DNA of 16,260 bases from DATGEP01 sp035310125. Lineage in GTDB: Bacteria; Chloroflexota; Ktedonobacteria; Ktedonobacterales; JADMIN01. Position 1 is the first letter of the stretch. Each line of letters opens with the position of its first letter. The stretch is from assembly GCA_035310125.1 (NCBI GenBank), contig DATGEP010000252.1, positions 1 to 16,260 on the forward strand, written 5' to 3'. A program made the translations under genes and the position numbers. Positions 1-6,054 of this stretch are shown here, one piece after another. The notes below the pieces were generated by a model. That model was given only the letters and a program-made list of their open reading frames with translations. It searched no databases and was not told where the DNA came from.

Positions 1-2
1 GC

Positions 3-2198
3 CTGCTGGCCAAGGCCGTCAACTGCGCCAATCCCCACGACGGCGAGCCGTGCAACGAATGCGTCTCCTGCCAGGAGATCACCGCCGGGCGCTCGCCCGA
101 TGTCATCGAGATTGATGCCGCCTCCAATAATAGCGTAGAAAACATCCGCGACCTGCGCGGGAACGTGAACCTGCTCGGCAGTGACGGACACTACCGTGTC
201 TTCGTGATAGACGAGGCGCATATGTTGTCCACCCAGGCATTCAACGCGCTGCTCAAGACACTGGAAGAGCCACCACCGCACGTCATCTTTGTGTTCGCCA
301 CCACCGAGGCGCACAAAGTGCTGCCCACTATCGTCTCGCGCTGCCAGCGTTTCAATTTTGGCCGCTTCAACATGCGCGATCTCGTCGCGCGGCTGCGTCA
401 TGTCGCTGAGGGCGAGGGATTGGAGCTGGAGCCGGCTGCCGCCGATCTGCTGGCTCGCGCCGCGCAAGGCGGCATGCGCGATGCGCTCAGCCTGCTGGAC
501 CAGGCGATGGCCTACTGCGGTACGAGCATTGACTTGGAGCGTACACGCACGATGCTCGGCTTGGCCGACCCCGGCGCCATCCGCCGTATCATCGAGCATG
601 TGGCCGCGCAACAGTCCGCCGAGGGGCTGCACATCATCAACGAGATGGTCACCAATGGCGCCGATCTGCGCCAGCTCAACGCGCAGCTCTCCGACGAGTG
701 GCGCGCGCTTGTGCTCGCCCGCGCCGGCGCGGATGTCGCCGCGCTCATGGACCGCTCGGAGGATGAGGCCCGCGAGATTACCGCCCTGGCGCAACACTTC
801 TCACTCGAAGAGCTGGCGGCCTGCGCCCGTGTCTTCACCAGGAACGATGCCCCCGCGCGCGGCTTGCCCGTGCCGCAGCTCGCGCTGGAGCTTTCCTTCC
901 TCGAATGCCTGGCCATCAAACGCAACGGCGCTTCCTCCACGGTGACGCAGCCATCCGCGCTCGCGGCTTCCTCTCTCGCGCCACAACGCGAAGCCAGTCC
1001 GGTGACGCGATCCACATCGCCCGCTGCCAGTGCGTCTGTGCCGCCACCCGCGCCACCCGTGACACCCGTGACACGTCCTTACGTGGATGGGGGTACACGG
1101 CGGACGAGCGCCGAAACGCTTTCCACGCATGGCGAGGCGTCCCGATGGGCGCCCACTCCTCCCGACCAGGCCACTTCCTTCGCACCCGGTGTGGACGAGC
1201 TAGACCTGGCTGCCATCGCCAACGGAACCGCCGCCCCGCCCACCACCATGTCTCCGGCCCCATTCGCCGAGCCAATGCCGGAGGATGAGGAGGTGGCTCT
1301 GACCCTGGATGACCTTCCGGTATCGCTAGACCTGGCGGATAGCGCCTCGATGGACGATCGCTTCGCGGACGAGGACGCGCCCGCGTCCTTCTCCAGCGAT
1401 GCCTACGCCGACTGGCTCGGGCAGGCGCAGAGCCGCTGGGGGCTTATAAAACAGGTTTGCAAGCAAAAGAGCATGAGTGTCGCGGCGCTGCTCAACTCAG
1501 CGCGCCCCGTTCTCGTCGAGCCGGGCGATGTCCCTGTCCTTGTGCTGCAAGCCGACTATCAATTCCACCTCGATAAGCTCCGTGATCCCAAGAGCCGCGT
1601 CGCTATTGAATGGGCTGTCGAACAAGTGCTTTCCATGCCCTTGCGCGTGCGCATGATGCTGTCGAATAGCAACGGCAATGGGAGTGATTCCGGTGGACCG
1701 ACCGGGTCTGGCGGTCAGCGTGGCGGTCCATCCGCGCCACGCAATCCCAATCCGAGCGGACCCAACGGTGCGAACGGCAACGACGGCTCGTATAGCGGCA
1801 AAAACGGCAACGGGCAAACCACCGGCAAGCCCCGGCCCGTCTCGCGCGATGATGTGCCGCCGGCGGGCAGAAGCGCCAGCGCCTCTGCTTCTCCGGACGT
1901 GCCGCCGAATGGACACAACGGTCACACCGCGAATCGCGGCAAAAACGGCAACCTGCGCCCCGTCAGAGAAGATGGCGACGAGATCTCCGGCAAAAACGGC
2001 AACGGCTATGCCGGATCCAGCGCGGACCGCGACGCCACAGCAGCCTACATGCCCGCGAACGTGACGCCGATACGCCCGGTCGCTTCCCGCGCGACACCCC
2101 GCCTCGAAGACGAGGTCCGCGCCGATGCCGTGATCCAGACGCTCCTCAAGAGTGGCATCGAGCTCGCCGACGTGCGCCCGCTACAAGACGACGAGTAG
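3..2198 (+). CDS. dnaX: DNA polymerase III subunit tau/gamma (5'-truncated by the window edge)
   Basis: Clamp-loader ATPase subunit that, with delta and delta', loads the sliding clamp at the replication fork. The frame is open from base 3; the start and Walker A loop lie outside the window. Visible parts, in order: a zinc module with Cys codons at 24, 51, 60 and 69 (C-X8-C-X2-C-X2-C), Walker B as VFVIDEAHML, sensor 1 as FVFATTEAHKVLPTIVSRC including the SRC arginine-finger motif, the lid and helical collar to about base 930, a long Pro/Ser/Thr/Ala-rich linker, a small folded domain around 1410-1660 (SRWGLIKQVCKQKS onward) resembling the C-terminal DnaX domain, and a Gly/Asn-rich tail with repeated GKNGNG. 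The visible 731 residues already exceed E. coli tau. The usual ybaB and recR do not follow. The family call is very secure; whether a shorter gamma form exists is unknown. Confidence 0.97.
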   Translation: MLAKAVNCANPHDGEPCNECVSCQEITAGRSPDVIEIDAASNNSVENIRDLRGNVNLLGSDGHYRVFVIDEAHMLSTQAFNALLKTLEEPPPHVIFVFATTEAHKVLPTIVSRCQRFNFGRFNMRDLVARLRHVAEGEGLELEPAAADLLARAAQGGMRDALSLLDQAMAYCGTSIDLERTRTMLGLADPGAIRRIIEHVAAQQSAEGLHIINEMVTNGADLRQLNAQLSDEWRALVLARAGADVAALMDRSEDEAREITALAQHFSLEELAACARVFTRNDAPARGLPVPQLALELSFLECLAIKRNGASSTVTQPSALAASSLAPQREASPVTRSTSPAASASVPPPAPPVTPVTRPYVDGGTRRTSAETLSTHGEASRWAPTPPDQATSFAPGVDELDLAAIANGTAAPPTTMSPAPFAEPMPEDEEVALTLDDLPVSLDLADSASMDDRFADEDAPASFSSDAYADWLGQAQSRWGLIKQVCKQKSMSVAALLNSARPVLVEPGDVPVLVLQADYQFHLDKLRDPKSRVAIEWAVEQVLSMPLRVRMMLSNSNGNGSDSGGPTGSGGQRGGPSAPRNPNPSGPNGANGNDGSYSGKNGNGQTTGKPRPVSRDDVPPAGRSASASASPDVPPNGHNGHTANRGKNGNLRPVREDGDEISGKNGNGYAGSSADRDATAAYMPANVTPIRPVASRATPRLEDEVRADAVIQTLLKSGIELADVRPLQDDE
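1797..2005 (+). repeat. Three copies of a 15-bp direct repeat within the dnaX tail
   Basis: GGCAAAAACGGCAAC occurs at 1797-1811, 1938-1952 and 1989-2003. The first and third copies continue with GG. All three lie in the same reading frame and encode Gly-Lys-Asn-Gly-Asn inside the low-complexity Gly/Asn-rich tail of DnaX. The repeats are irregularly spaced, so this is not a tandem array. Confidence 0.85.
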
Positions 2199-2229
2199 CG
2201 CCTGGCGCCCGCCGCGTCGGATTGATTGA

Positions 2230-2361
2230 CGGTGTCGGCGGAGAACACGCCCGCGCCTCCAGGAGCGACTGAGCTTCGCGGTGAATGAGCGGCGCACGAT
2301 ACGTATCATCGCGTATGGCGTGCTGGTGGACGAATGGTTGATGGCCCGCTACCATAAATGA
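2230..2361 (+). pseudogene. Short open stretch, possible C-terminal gene remnant or small ORF
   Basis: A plus-strand frame is open from a stop at 2227-2229 to TGA at 2359-2361. Its C-terminal part reads ERRTIRIIAYGVLVDEW and then LMARYHK, which looks more protein-like than random GC-rich sequence. A GTG at 2281 would give 26 codons. No ribosome binding site was found, and the minus strand is open here too. The stop codon shares its last base with the first base of the inverted-repeat element at 2361. It could be the tail of a gene cut by that element, or simply non-coding. Confidence 0.2.
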
Positions 2362-2473
2362 CTGATGTCGGTGCAGGGATCTGAGCCAGCCGAGCTGGTG
2401 GGGCCGGCATTCCTGCCGGCCGGTGCGGACAGGAATGTCCGCGCTACCGTGAGCAGTCAATCGCGACATCAGT
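2361..2473. repeat. MITE/REP-like structured intergenic element with 10-bp terminal inverted repeats
   Basis: ACTGATGTCG at 2361-2370 is the exact reverse complement of CGACATCAGT at 2464-2473, bounding a 113-bp segment. Inside lie two perfect hairpins: 2402-2421 (8-bp arms, loop TTCC) and 2425-2442 (7-bp arms, loop GGAA). There is also a smaller CCAGC/GCTGG stem at 2386-2398. The element has no coding capacity and no clear target-site duplication. No T-tract follows the hairpins, so a classical terminator is unlikely. It resembles the dispersed hairpin-rich repeats seen in many GC-rich genomes; this single copy cannot prove mobility. Confidence 0.5.
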
Positions 2474-2492
2474 AGTAGGAAAGAGACTGCCA

Positions 2493-3017
2493 GTGACACC
2501 CGAAACGCTACTTGCCGCTCTGCGTGCCGGTGGGGCCGAAGCTGATGCCGCTCGCGCCACCGTGAGCGTGGATGGTGGCATGCGCGCCGCGGTCACAGCG
2601 CTCTTGGCCGCCTCGCTCCGTCCCATGGATCGGCCCATCGTGCGGGAGCTTCTGGAACAGGAGGTGGCCGCGCACGAAGCCGCCGGCTCTGGCGCTTCGG
2701 AGACGCTCTACACCCTCGTCGCCGCCGTCGCCCGCTACGCCGATCCGGACGACACGCTGCTGCTCTGGCGCGCCCGGCAGGCTACCCCGGAGACCCGCGC
2801 CGGGATGGATATCGAGCAGTTTGCCCGCGCGGGCGTCGAGCGTGTCCGCCGCCGGCTGAACACCCTGGCGCACGCGCCGGAGCCGCGCGCCCGCGACGCA
2901 CGCCAGGCGCTCGCATGGCTGGAGAGCGGACTTGCCTCCGGTGCGCTCGATGATCTCCCCGGCTACTTTGCCTGGGCCGACGAGCGTTTCGGCCTTCACA
3001 TCTCCGGCCCCACGTGA
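2493..3017 (+). CDS. Hypothetical alpha-helical protein, 174 aa
   Basis: GTG start with a good ribosome binding site, AGGAAAGAG at 2477-2485, 7 nt upstream. The product is rich in Ala, Arg, Leu and Glu. It appears to consist of amphipathic helices throughout, with no signal peptide, membrane segment or cysteines. It ends in a more aromatic stretch (DLPGYFAWADERFGLHI). I do not recognise a family. Its helix pairs could be a HEAT-like or adaptor fold, but that is a guess from composition. It starts 20 nt after the inverted-repeat element and ends 74 nt before the DJ-1/PfpI gene, so those two may share a transcript. Coding is supported by the ribosome binding site and a length suited to a small protein. 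Confidence 0.7.
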   Translation: MTPETLLAALRAGGAEADAARATVSVDGGMRAAVTALLAASLRPMDRPIVRELLEQEVAAHEAAGSGASETLYTLVAAVARYADPDDTLLLWRARQATPETRAGMDIEQFARAGVERVRRRLNTLAHAPEPRARDARQALAWLESGLASGALDDLPGYFAWADERFGLHISGPT

Positions 3018-3091
3018 CGCATTGCCGGTCCCGCGCCGCGTGCCGGCGCCTGTGAGTAGACACGTACTACGTGCTTGTGAAGGGAGCCAGT

Positions 3092-3700
3092 ATGAGTGAG
3101 CATCCGATGCGCACAGTGGGCATTCTCATCTTCGACGACGTGGAAGTGCTGGATTTCTGCGGTCCGTTCGAGGTCTTCTCCGTGGCCCGGCCAGTGGGAG
3201 AGGCGGACGACGAGCGCCGGCTCTTTCAGGCGCTGACCATCGCCGAGGAGCCGCGCACCATCCGCTGCCGGGGCGGGCTGCTCGTCCAGCCGCACACCAC
3301 TACCAGCGACTGCCCGCCACTGGACTTGCTCGTCGTGCCCGGCGGCATGGGCACGCGCCGCGAGCGGCACAACGCGCGGCTCATCGAGTGGATCACGGCG
3401 CAAAACGAACAGACCGAGCTGACCGCGAGCGTCTGCACCGGCGCATTCCTGCTGGCTGAGGGTGGGCTGCTGAACGGCCACCACGCCACGACCCACTGGG
3501 CCAGTGTGGACTGGATGCGCGAGACCTACCCCGCGATCACCATGCTGGCGGACACCCGCACGGTGGACGAGGGGCACATCGTCACATCCGCCGGCATCTC
3601 GGCCGGCATAGATATGAGCCTGCACATCGTCGCCCGCCTCCACGGCGAGGACGTGGCACGCTGGACGGCGCGACGCATGGAGTACGACTGGCGGCGGTAG
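3092..3700 (+). CDS. DJ-1/PfpI family protein (class I glutamine amidotransferase-like)
   Basis: A 202-residue single-domain protein of the DJ-1/PfpI superfamily. Visible hallmarks: the N-terminal strand VGILIFDDVEVLDFCGPFEVF, with the conserved acidic residue in GPFEVF; the LDLLVVPGG strand-turn; and the nucleophile elbow ASVCTGAFLLAEGGLLNG, with the reactive Cys at residue 115. THWASVDWM then follows, as in the isonitrile hydratase-like and AraC-fused branch. No AraC-type DNA-binding domain is attached. Substrate cannot be assigned; isonitrile hydratase or a general stress or glyoxalase-like role are possible. ATG at 3092 is chosen over an in-frame GTG at 3071 because GAAGGGAG lies 5 nt before it. 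The gene is convergent with the MaoC-like gene, with 3 nt between their stop codons. Confidence 0.9.
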   Translation: MSEHPMRTVGILIFDDVEVLDFCGPFEVFSVARPVGEADDERRLFQALTIAEEPRTIRCRGGLLVQPHTTTSDCPPLDLLVVPGGMGTRRERHNARLIEWITAQNEQTELTASVCTGAFLLAEGGLLNGHHATTHWASVDWMRETYPAITMLADTRTVDEGHIVTSAGISAGIDMSLHIVARLHGEDVARWTARRMEYDWRR

Positions 3701-3703
3701 TCC

Positions 3704-4153
3704 TCACCGTGCCAGGCGAATATTGCTGGGGAAGCCGGCAAAGGTAGCTGCAAGCACCTGCTCGCCGTCCTGGTTCACATACGTCGCCTCGGCCCGGAAA
3801 CGCCGCTGCTCCTCGTCCTTCTCGGCAAAGGTGACAGTACAGGTCACTGTGTCGCCGGTGTAGACCGGGGCGAGATACCGAAAACTCATCTCCGTTGCCA
3901 GGAAGCCGAGCAGACCGCCGATGTGTGTCAGCATGCTCCCCGTGAGCAAGCCCGGCAGGATGCGCCGTCCATACCAGCTCTGGCTGGCGAGCGTCTCATC
4001 CAGGTGGTACGGGTTGAAATCCCCCGTCACGCCGCAGAAAAGCGCCACATCCCCTTCAGTGAATGTCCGCCGGAAGATGAACTGTTGCCCCACGCGCAGC
4101 TCATCGAACGACTCCCGCACCTGCCTCTTAAACTCTGGTGTCGCCTCTGGCAT
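3704..4153 (-). CDS. MaoC-like hotdog-fold dehydratase / (R)-specific enoyl-CoA hydratase-like protein
   Basis: A 149-aa hotdog protein. The segment GVTGDFNPYHLDETLA followed by ILPGLLTGSMLTHIGG is the R-hydratase signature, with catalytic Asp45 and His50 at the same spacing as in PhaJ. These enzymes hydrate trans-2-enoyl-CoA to (R)-3-hydroxyacyl-CoA in fatty acid or polyhydroxyalkanoate metabolism. The substrate here is not determinable, and a thioesterase-like or ketosteroid role cannot be excluded. ATG at 4151-4153 is preferred over an upstream in-frame ATG at 4207 because GAGGGGGG precedes it by 6 nt. No acyltransferase or polymerase gene lies next to it, so the context is uninformative. 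Confidence 0.9.
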   Translation of the reverse strand: MPEATPEFKRQVRESFDELRVGQQFIFRRTFTEGDVALFCGVTGDFNPYHLDETLASQSWYGRRILPGLLTGSMLTHIGGLLGFLATEMSFRYLAPVYTGDTVTCTVTFAEKDEEQRRFRAEATYVNQDGEQVLAATFAGFPSNIRLAR

Positions 4154-4224
4154 GTCGCACCCCCCTCGTACATCCGACCATATCGGCGCATCCCGCCTGC
4201 CAAACACGATACCGTCGCGAGAGG

Positions 4225-4575
4225 CTATCTGCCAACCATCACACGATCCCCATGGCTGGGCGGCTGCGAAAACACTAGAAAGTCCAGGTCGCCAGCGGAC
4301 TCGTTGCGCATCTGGTGCGGTACGCCCGGTGGCACTTCCAGCCCTTCATGCGTTTGGAGCACAAAACAGTCGCCGCCCACCTCCAGCGTCGCCGTTCCCG
4401 CAAGCACGAAGAAGAACTGCCAGGCGGCACGGTGGACGTGATGCGCTTCGGCGGTTCCGGGCGGCATTCGCTCGGAGATGATACTCGTCTCGGCACGTCG
4501 CGCCAGATGCCAGCCATCGCAGCCGGCGCCCCATGTGTAGTGTTCGGCCATGTCCCGGCCAACCGGTCGCGTCAT
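4225..4575 (-). CDS. Small single-domain cupin protein
   Basis: A 116-aa beta-barrel protein with both cupin motifs. Motif 1 runs from PPGTAEAHHVHRAAWQ to FFFVLAG, with metal ligands His46 and His48 and Gln53 at the position usually occupied by Glu. Motif 2 is PPGVPHQMRN, with His87. The Gln substitution is familiar in the cupin subgroup ending in a FLV-S-P-GDR segment, seen here as FLVFSQPPSHGDR. The ATG overlaps the TGA of the upstream aminotransferase gene (ATGA), indicating translational coupling, and AGGAGGAGG lies 10 nt upstream. The reaction is unknown; coupling suggests it acts with the aminotransferase, for example on a keto- or amino-acid product. Confidence 0.88.
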   Translation of the reverse strand: MTRPVGRDMAEHYTWGAGCDGWHLARRAETSIISERMPPGTAEAHHVHRAAWQFFFVLAGTATLEVGGDCFVLQTHEGLEVPPGVPHQMRNESAGDLDFLVFSQPPSHGDRVMVGR

Positions 4576-5810
4576 GCCGGCACTGCCTCCTCCTGCCGAG
4601 CTAGCCGTGCCCGCAGCGCCACACCCAGCCGCTGGATGCCCTCGCTGATCATCTCCGTACTGGCATTCGAGAAATTGAGTCGCAGTGTGTTCGCGCCGGA
4701 GCCGTCCGTGTGGAAAGGCGCACCCGGCACGAAGGCCACCTTCTGCTCGATGGCGTCCCGCAGCAAATCCGCTGCGTCCATGCCATTGGGGAGCGTCACC
4801 CACAGGAACATGCCGCCCTGGGGATGTGTCCAGGTGACGCTGGCCGGGAACTCCGTGGCGAGCGCCGCCAGCATCACGTCGCGTCGCTCACGATACGCCT
4901 GCACGATGATCTTCGCGTGGCGTTCCAGGAAACCTGTGCTGGCAAGCTCGTAGGCTATCATCTGGTTGAATGTGGGAGTATGCAGATCCGTGCCTTGCTT
5001 GGCCTGAGTCAGCTTCGCGATTGCCTCGCGCGCCGCGATGACCCAGCCCACCCGCAGCCCCGGCGAGAGAATCTTCGAGAAGGTGGTGGTGTAGATGATG
5101 TTGCCCGCATACGGTGCTTCGTCCCGCCGCGCGGCGTCGAGCTGGATCAGCCGGGGCAGGTGCTCGCCATCGAAGCGCAGCTCGCGGTAGGGATCGTCCT
5201 CCACCACCGGCACGCCGTGCTTCTCCGCCAGCGCCACCAGTCGCTCCCGCCGTTCCCGTGTCAGCGTCACGCCGCCTGGATTCTGGAAGTTCGGCAGGCA
5301 ATAGACAAAGCGAGGCCCGGCGCGCAGAAGCCGTTCCAGGCCAACGATACGCATACCGTCGCCGTCCGCGGGAGCCTGCGCATACTCCGCGCCGTAGGTG
5401 TTCCAGGCCTGGAGCGCGGCCAAGTACGTCGGCGACTCGACCAGCACCTGGCTGCCGGGGTCAACCAGGATCTTCCCTACCAGATCGAGCGCCTGCTGCG
5501 ATCCCGTCGTAATGAGTACATTCTCGGTGGTAATCGGTAGCCCCTCGCCCGTCATGCGCGCCGCCACCCACTCGCGCAGCGGTCGGTAGCCCTCGGTCGC
5601 GCCGTATTGGAGCGCCTGCGCGCCGCGCTCGCGGAGGATACGCCCGGCGGCTTCAGCCACTTCCGCGACAGGGAACACCTCCGGCGCCGGTAATCCACCG
5701 GCGAACGAGATAAAGTCCGGCCGCTCAGTAATTTTCAACAGCTCGCGAATCGCCGAGCTGGACATGTGTATGGTGCGCTCCGCGAAGCGCTCGCTCCAGG
5801 AAAACGTCAT
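4572..5810 (-). CDS. PLP-dependent aminotransferase, class I/II (2-aminoadipate/LysN-like)
   Basis: A 412-aa fold-type I aminotransferase. It has the LysN/Aro8-type N-terminus (SSAIRELLKITERPDFISFAGG), GSQQALDLVGK for cofactor phosphate binding, YCLPNFQNPGG, VVEDDPYRELRF, and TTFSKILSPGLRVGW with the Schiff-base lysine at residue 246. Such enzymes transfer amino groups between broad aromatic, branched or 2-aminoadipate substrates and 2-oxoglutarate; the substrate is not assignable. A longer in-frame ORF reaches 5939, but ATG at 5808-5810 is preferred because GAGGAGG sits 7 nt upstream and homology begins soon after. The downstream cupin gene overlaps its stop codon. It diverges from a MocR-type regulator with a clearly homologous catalytic domain, which probably controls it. 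Confidence 0.95.
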   Translation of the reverse strand: MTFSWSERFAERTIHMSSSAIRELLKITERPDFISFAGGLPAPEVFPVAEVAEAAGRILRERGAQALQYGATEGYRPLREWVAARMTGEGLPITTENVLITTGSQQALDLVGKILVDPGSQVLVESPTYLAALQAWNTYGAEYAQAPADGDGMRIVGLERLLRAGPRFVYCLPNFQNPGGVTLTRERRERLVALAEKHGVPVVEDDPYRELRFDGEHLPRLIQLDAARRDEAPYAGNIIYTTTFSKILSPGLRVGWVIAAREAIAKLTQAKQGTDLHTPTFNQMIAYELASTGFLERHAKIIVQAYRERRDVMLAALATEFPASVTWTHPQGGMFLWVTLPNGMDAADLLRDAIEQKVAFVPGAPFHTDGSGANTLRLNFSNASTEMISEGIQRLGVALRARLARQEEAVPA

Positions 5811-5824
5811 CTCTCTCCTCCTCG

Positions 5825-5868
5825 TGGCCGCCTTTGGCCATAACCCGTCAGTGGACGCCGTTGTCCAC
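5825..5868 (-). promoter_or_regulatory. Two small hairpins in the aminotransferase mRNA leader
   Basis: Two inverted repeats lie between the proposed promoter and the start codon: GTGGAC/GTCCAC (5851-5856 with 5863-5868) and TGGCC/GGCCA (5825-5829 with 5836-5840). The second abuts the ribosome binding site region. Either might affect translation, but arms this short also occur by chance. Confidence 0.25.
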
Positions 5869-5879
5869 GTCCCAAGGAG

Positions 5880-5908
5880 ACTATAAACGGTGCGCCTGTG
5901 ATTGTACA
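5880..5908 (-). promoter_or_regulatory. Predicted promoter of the aminotransferase-cupin operon
   Basis: On the minus strand, TGTACA (5908-5903) and TATAGT (5885-5880) are separated by 17 nt, giving 4/6 and 5/6 matches to sigma-70-type consensus. The -35 hexamer lies inside the inverted repeat ATTGT-N6-ACAAT at 5901-5916, part of the proposed MocR operator. Confidence 0.5.
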
Positions 5909-5919
5909 GGGACAATTTG
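5901..5919 (+). promoter_or_regulatory. Candidate MocR operator site A
   Basis: ATTGT-N6-ACAAT at 5901-5916 is a perfect 5-bp inverted repeat. It overlaps the 12-mer AGGGACAATTTG at 5908-5919. Nearly the same 12-mer recurs in reverse orientation at site B (6002-6013). The site covers the proposed -35 of the aminotransferase promoter. Confidence 0.5.
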
Positions 5920-5997
5920 AGCAGGTGCGAGTGAGCCAATTTTCGTCTTCACCGCACCGGATCTTGAAAAATCAGTGATGGTGCCCTGGTATCTCTA

Positions 5998-6026
5998 TGG
6001 ACAAATTGTCTCTATCGCGCTATACT
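5998..6026 (+). promoter_or_regulatory. Predicted promoter of the MocR-type regulator gene
   Basis: TGGACA (5998-6003) and TATACT (6021-6026) with a 17-nt spacer match sigma-70-type consensus at 5/6 each. The ATG follows 28 nt downstream, at 6055. The palindrome GACAAATTGTC (6000-6010) overlaps the -35 hexamer and spacer, a position suited to autorepression. Confidence 0.6.
6000..6013 (-). promoter_or_regulatory. Candidate MocR operator site B
   Basis: GACAAATTGTC at 6000-6010 is a perfect odd-centred palindrome. Read on the minus strand, 6013-6002 is AGAGACAATTTG, an 11/12 match to site A in opposite orientation. It overlaps the predicted promoter of the regulator gene. Confidence 0.5.
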
Positions 6027-6054
6027 TGCGCCGCGAGAGATAGGACGACTAGAC

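Noticed and set aside
1797..2005. Possible programmed -1 frameshift sites in dnaX at the three GGCAAAAACGGC repeats
   Set aside because: In the gene frame the codons are GGC AAA AAC, which do not form a proper X-XXY-YYZ slippery heptamer. A shift there would remove only the low-complexity tail. No supporting stem-loop was seen.
3061..3073. Palindrome CACGTA-C-TACGTG upstream of the DJ-1/PfpI gene
   Set aside because: Six-bp-arm palindromes are expected several times by chance in 16 kb, and there is no second copy or promoter context to support an operator.
3018..3091. GC-rich stretch considered as a terminator after the 174-aa hypothetical gene
   Set aside because: Only a 5-bp GCCGG/CCGGC pair with a large loop and no T-tract.
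4576..4803. Upstream extension of the cupin gene
   Set aside because: It would overlap the aminotransferase coding sequence by over 200 nt with non-homologous residues; the ATGA overlap start has a strong ribosome binding site.
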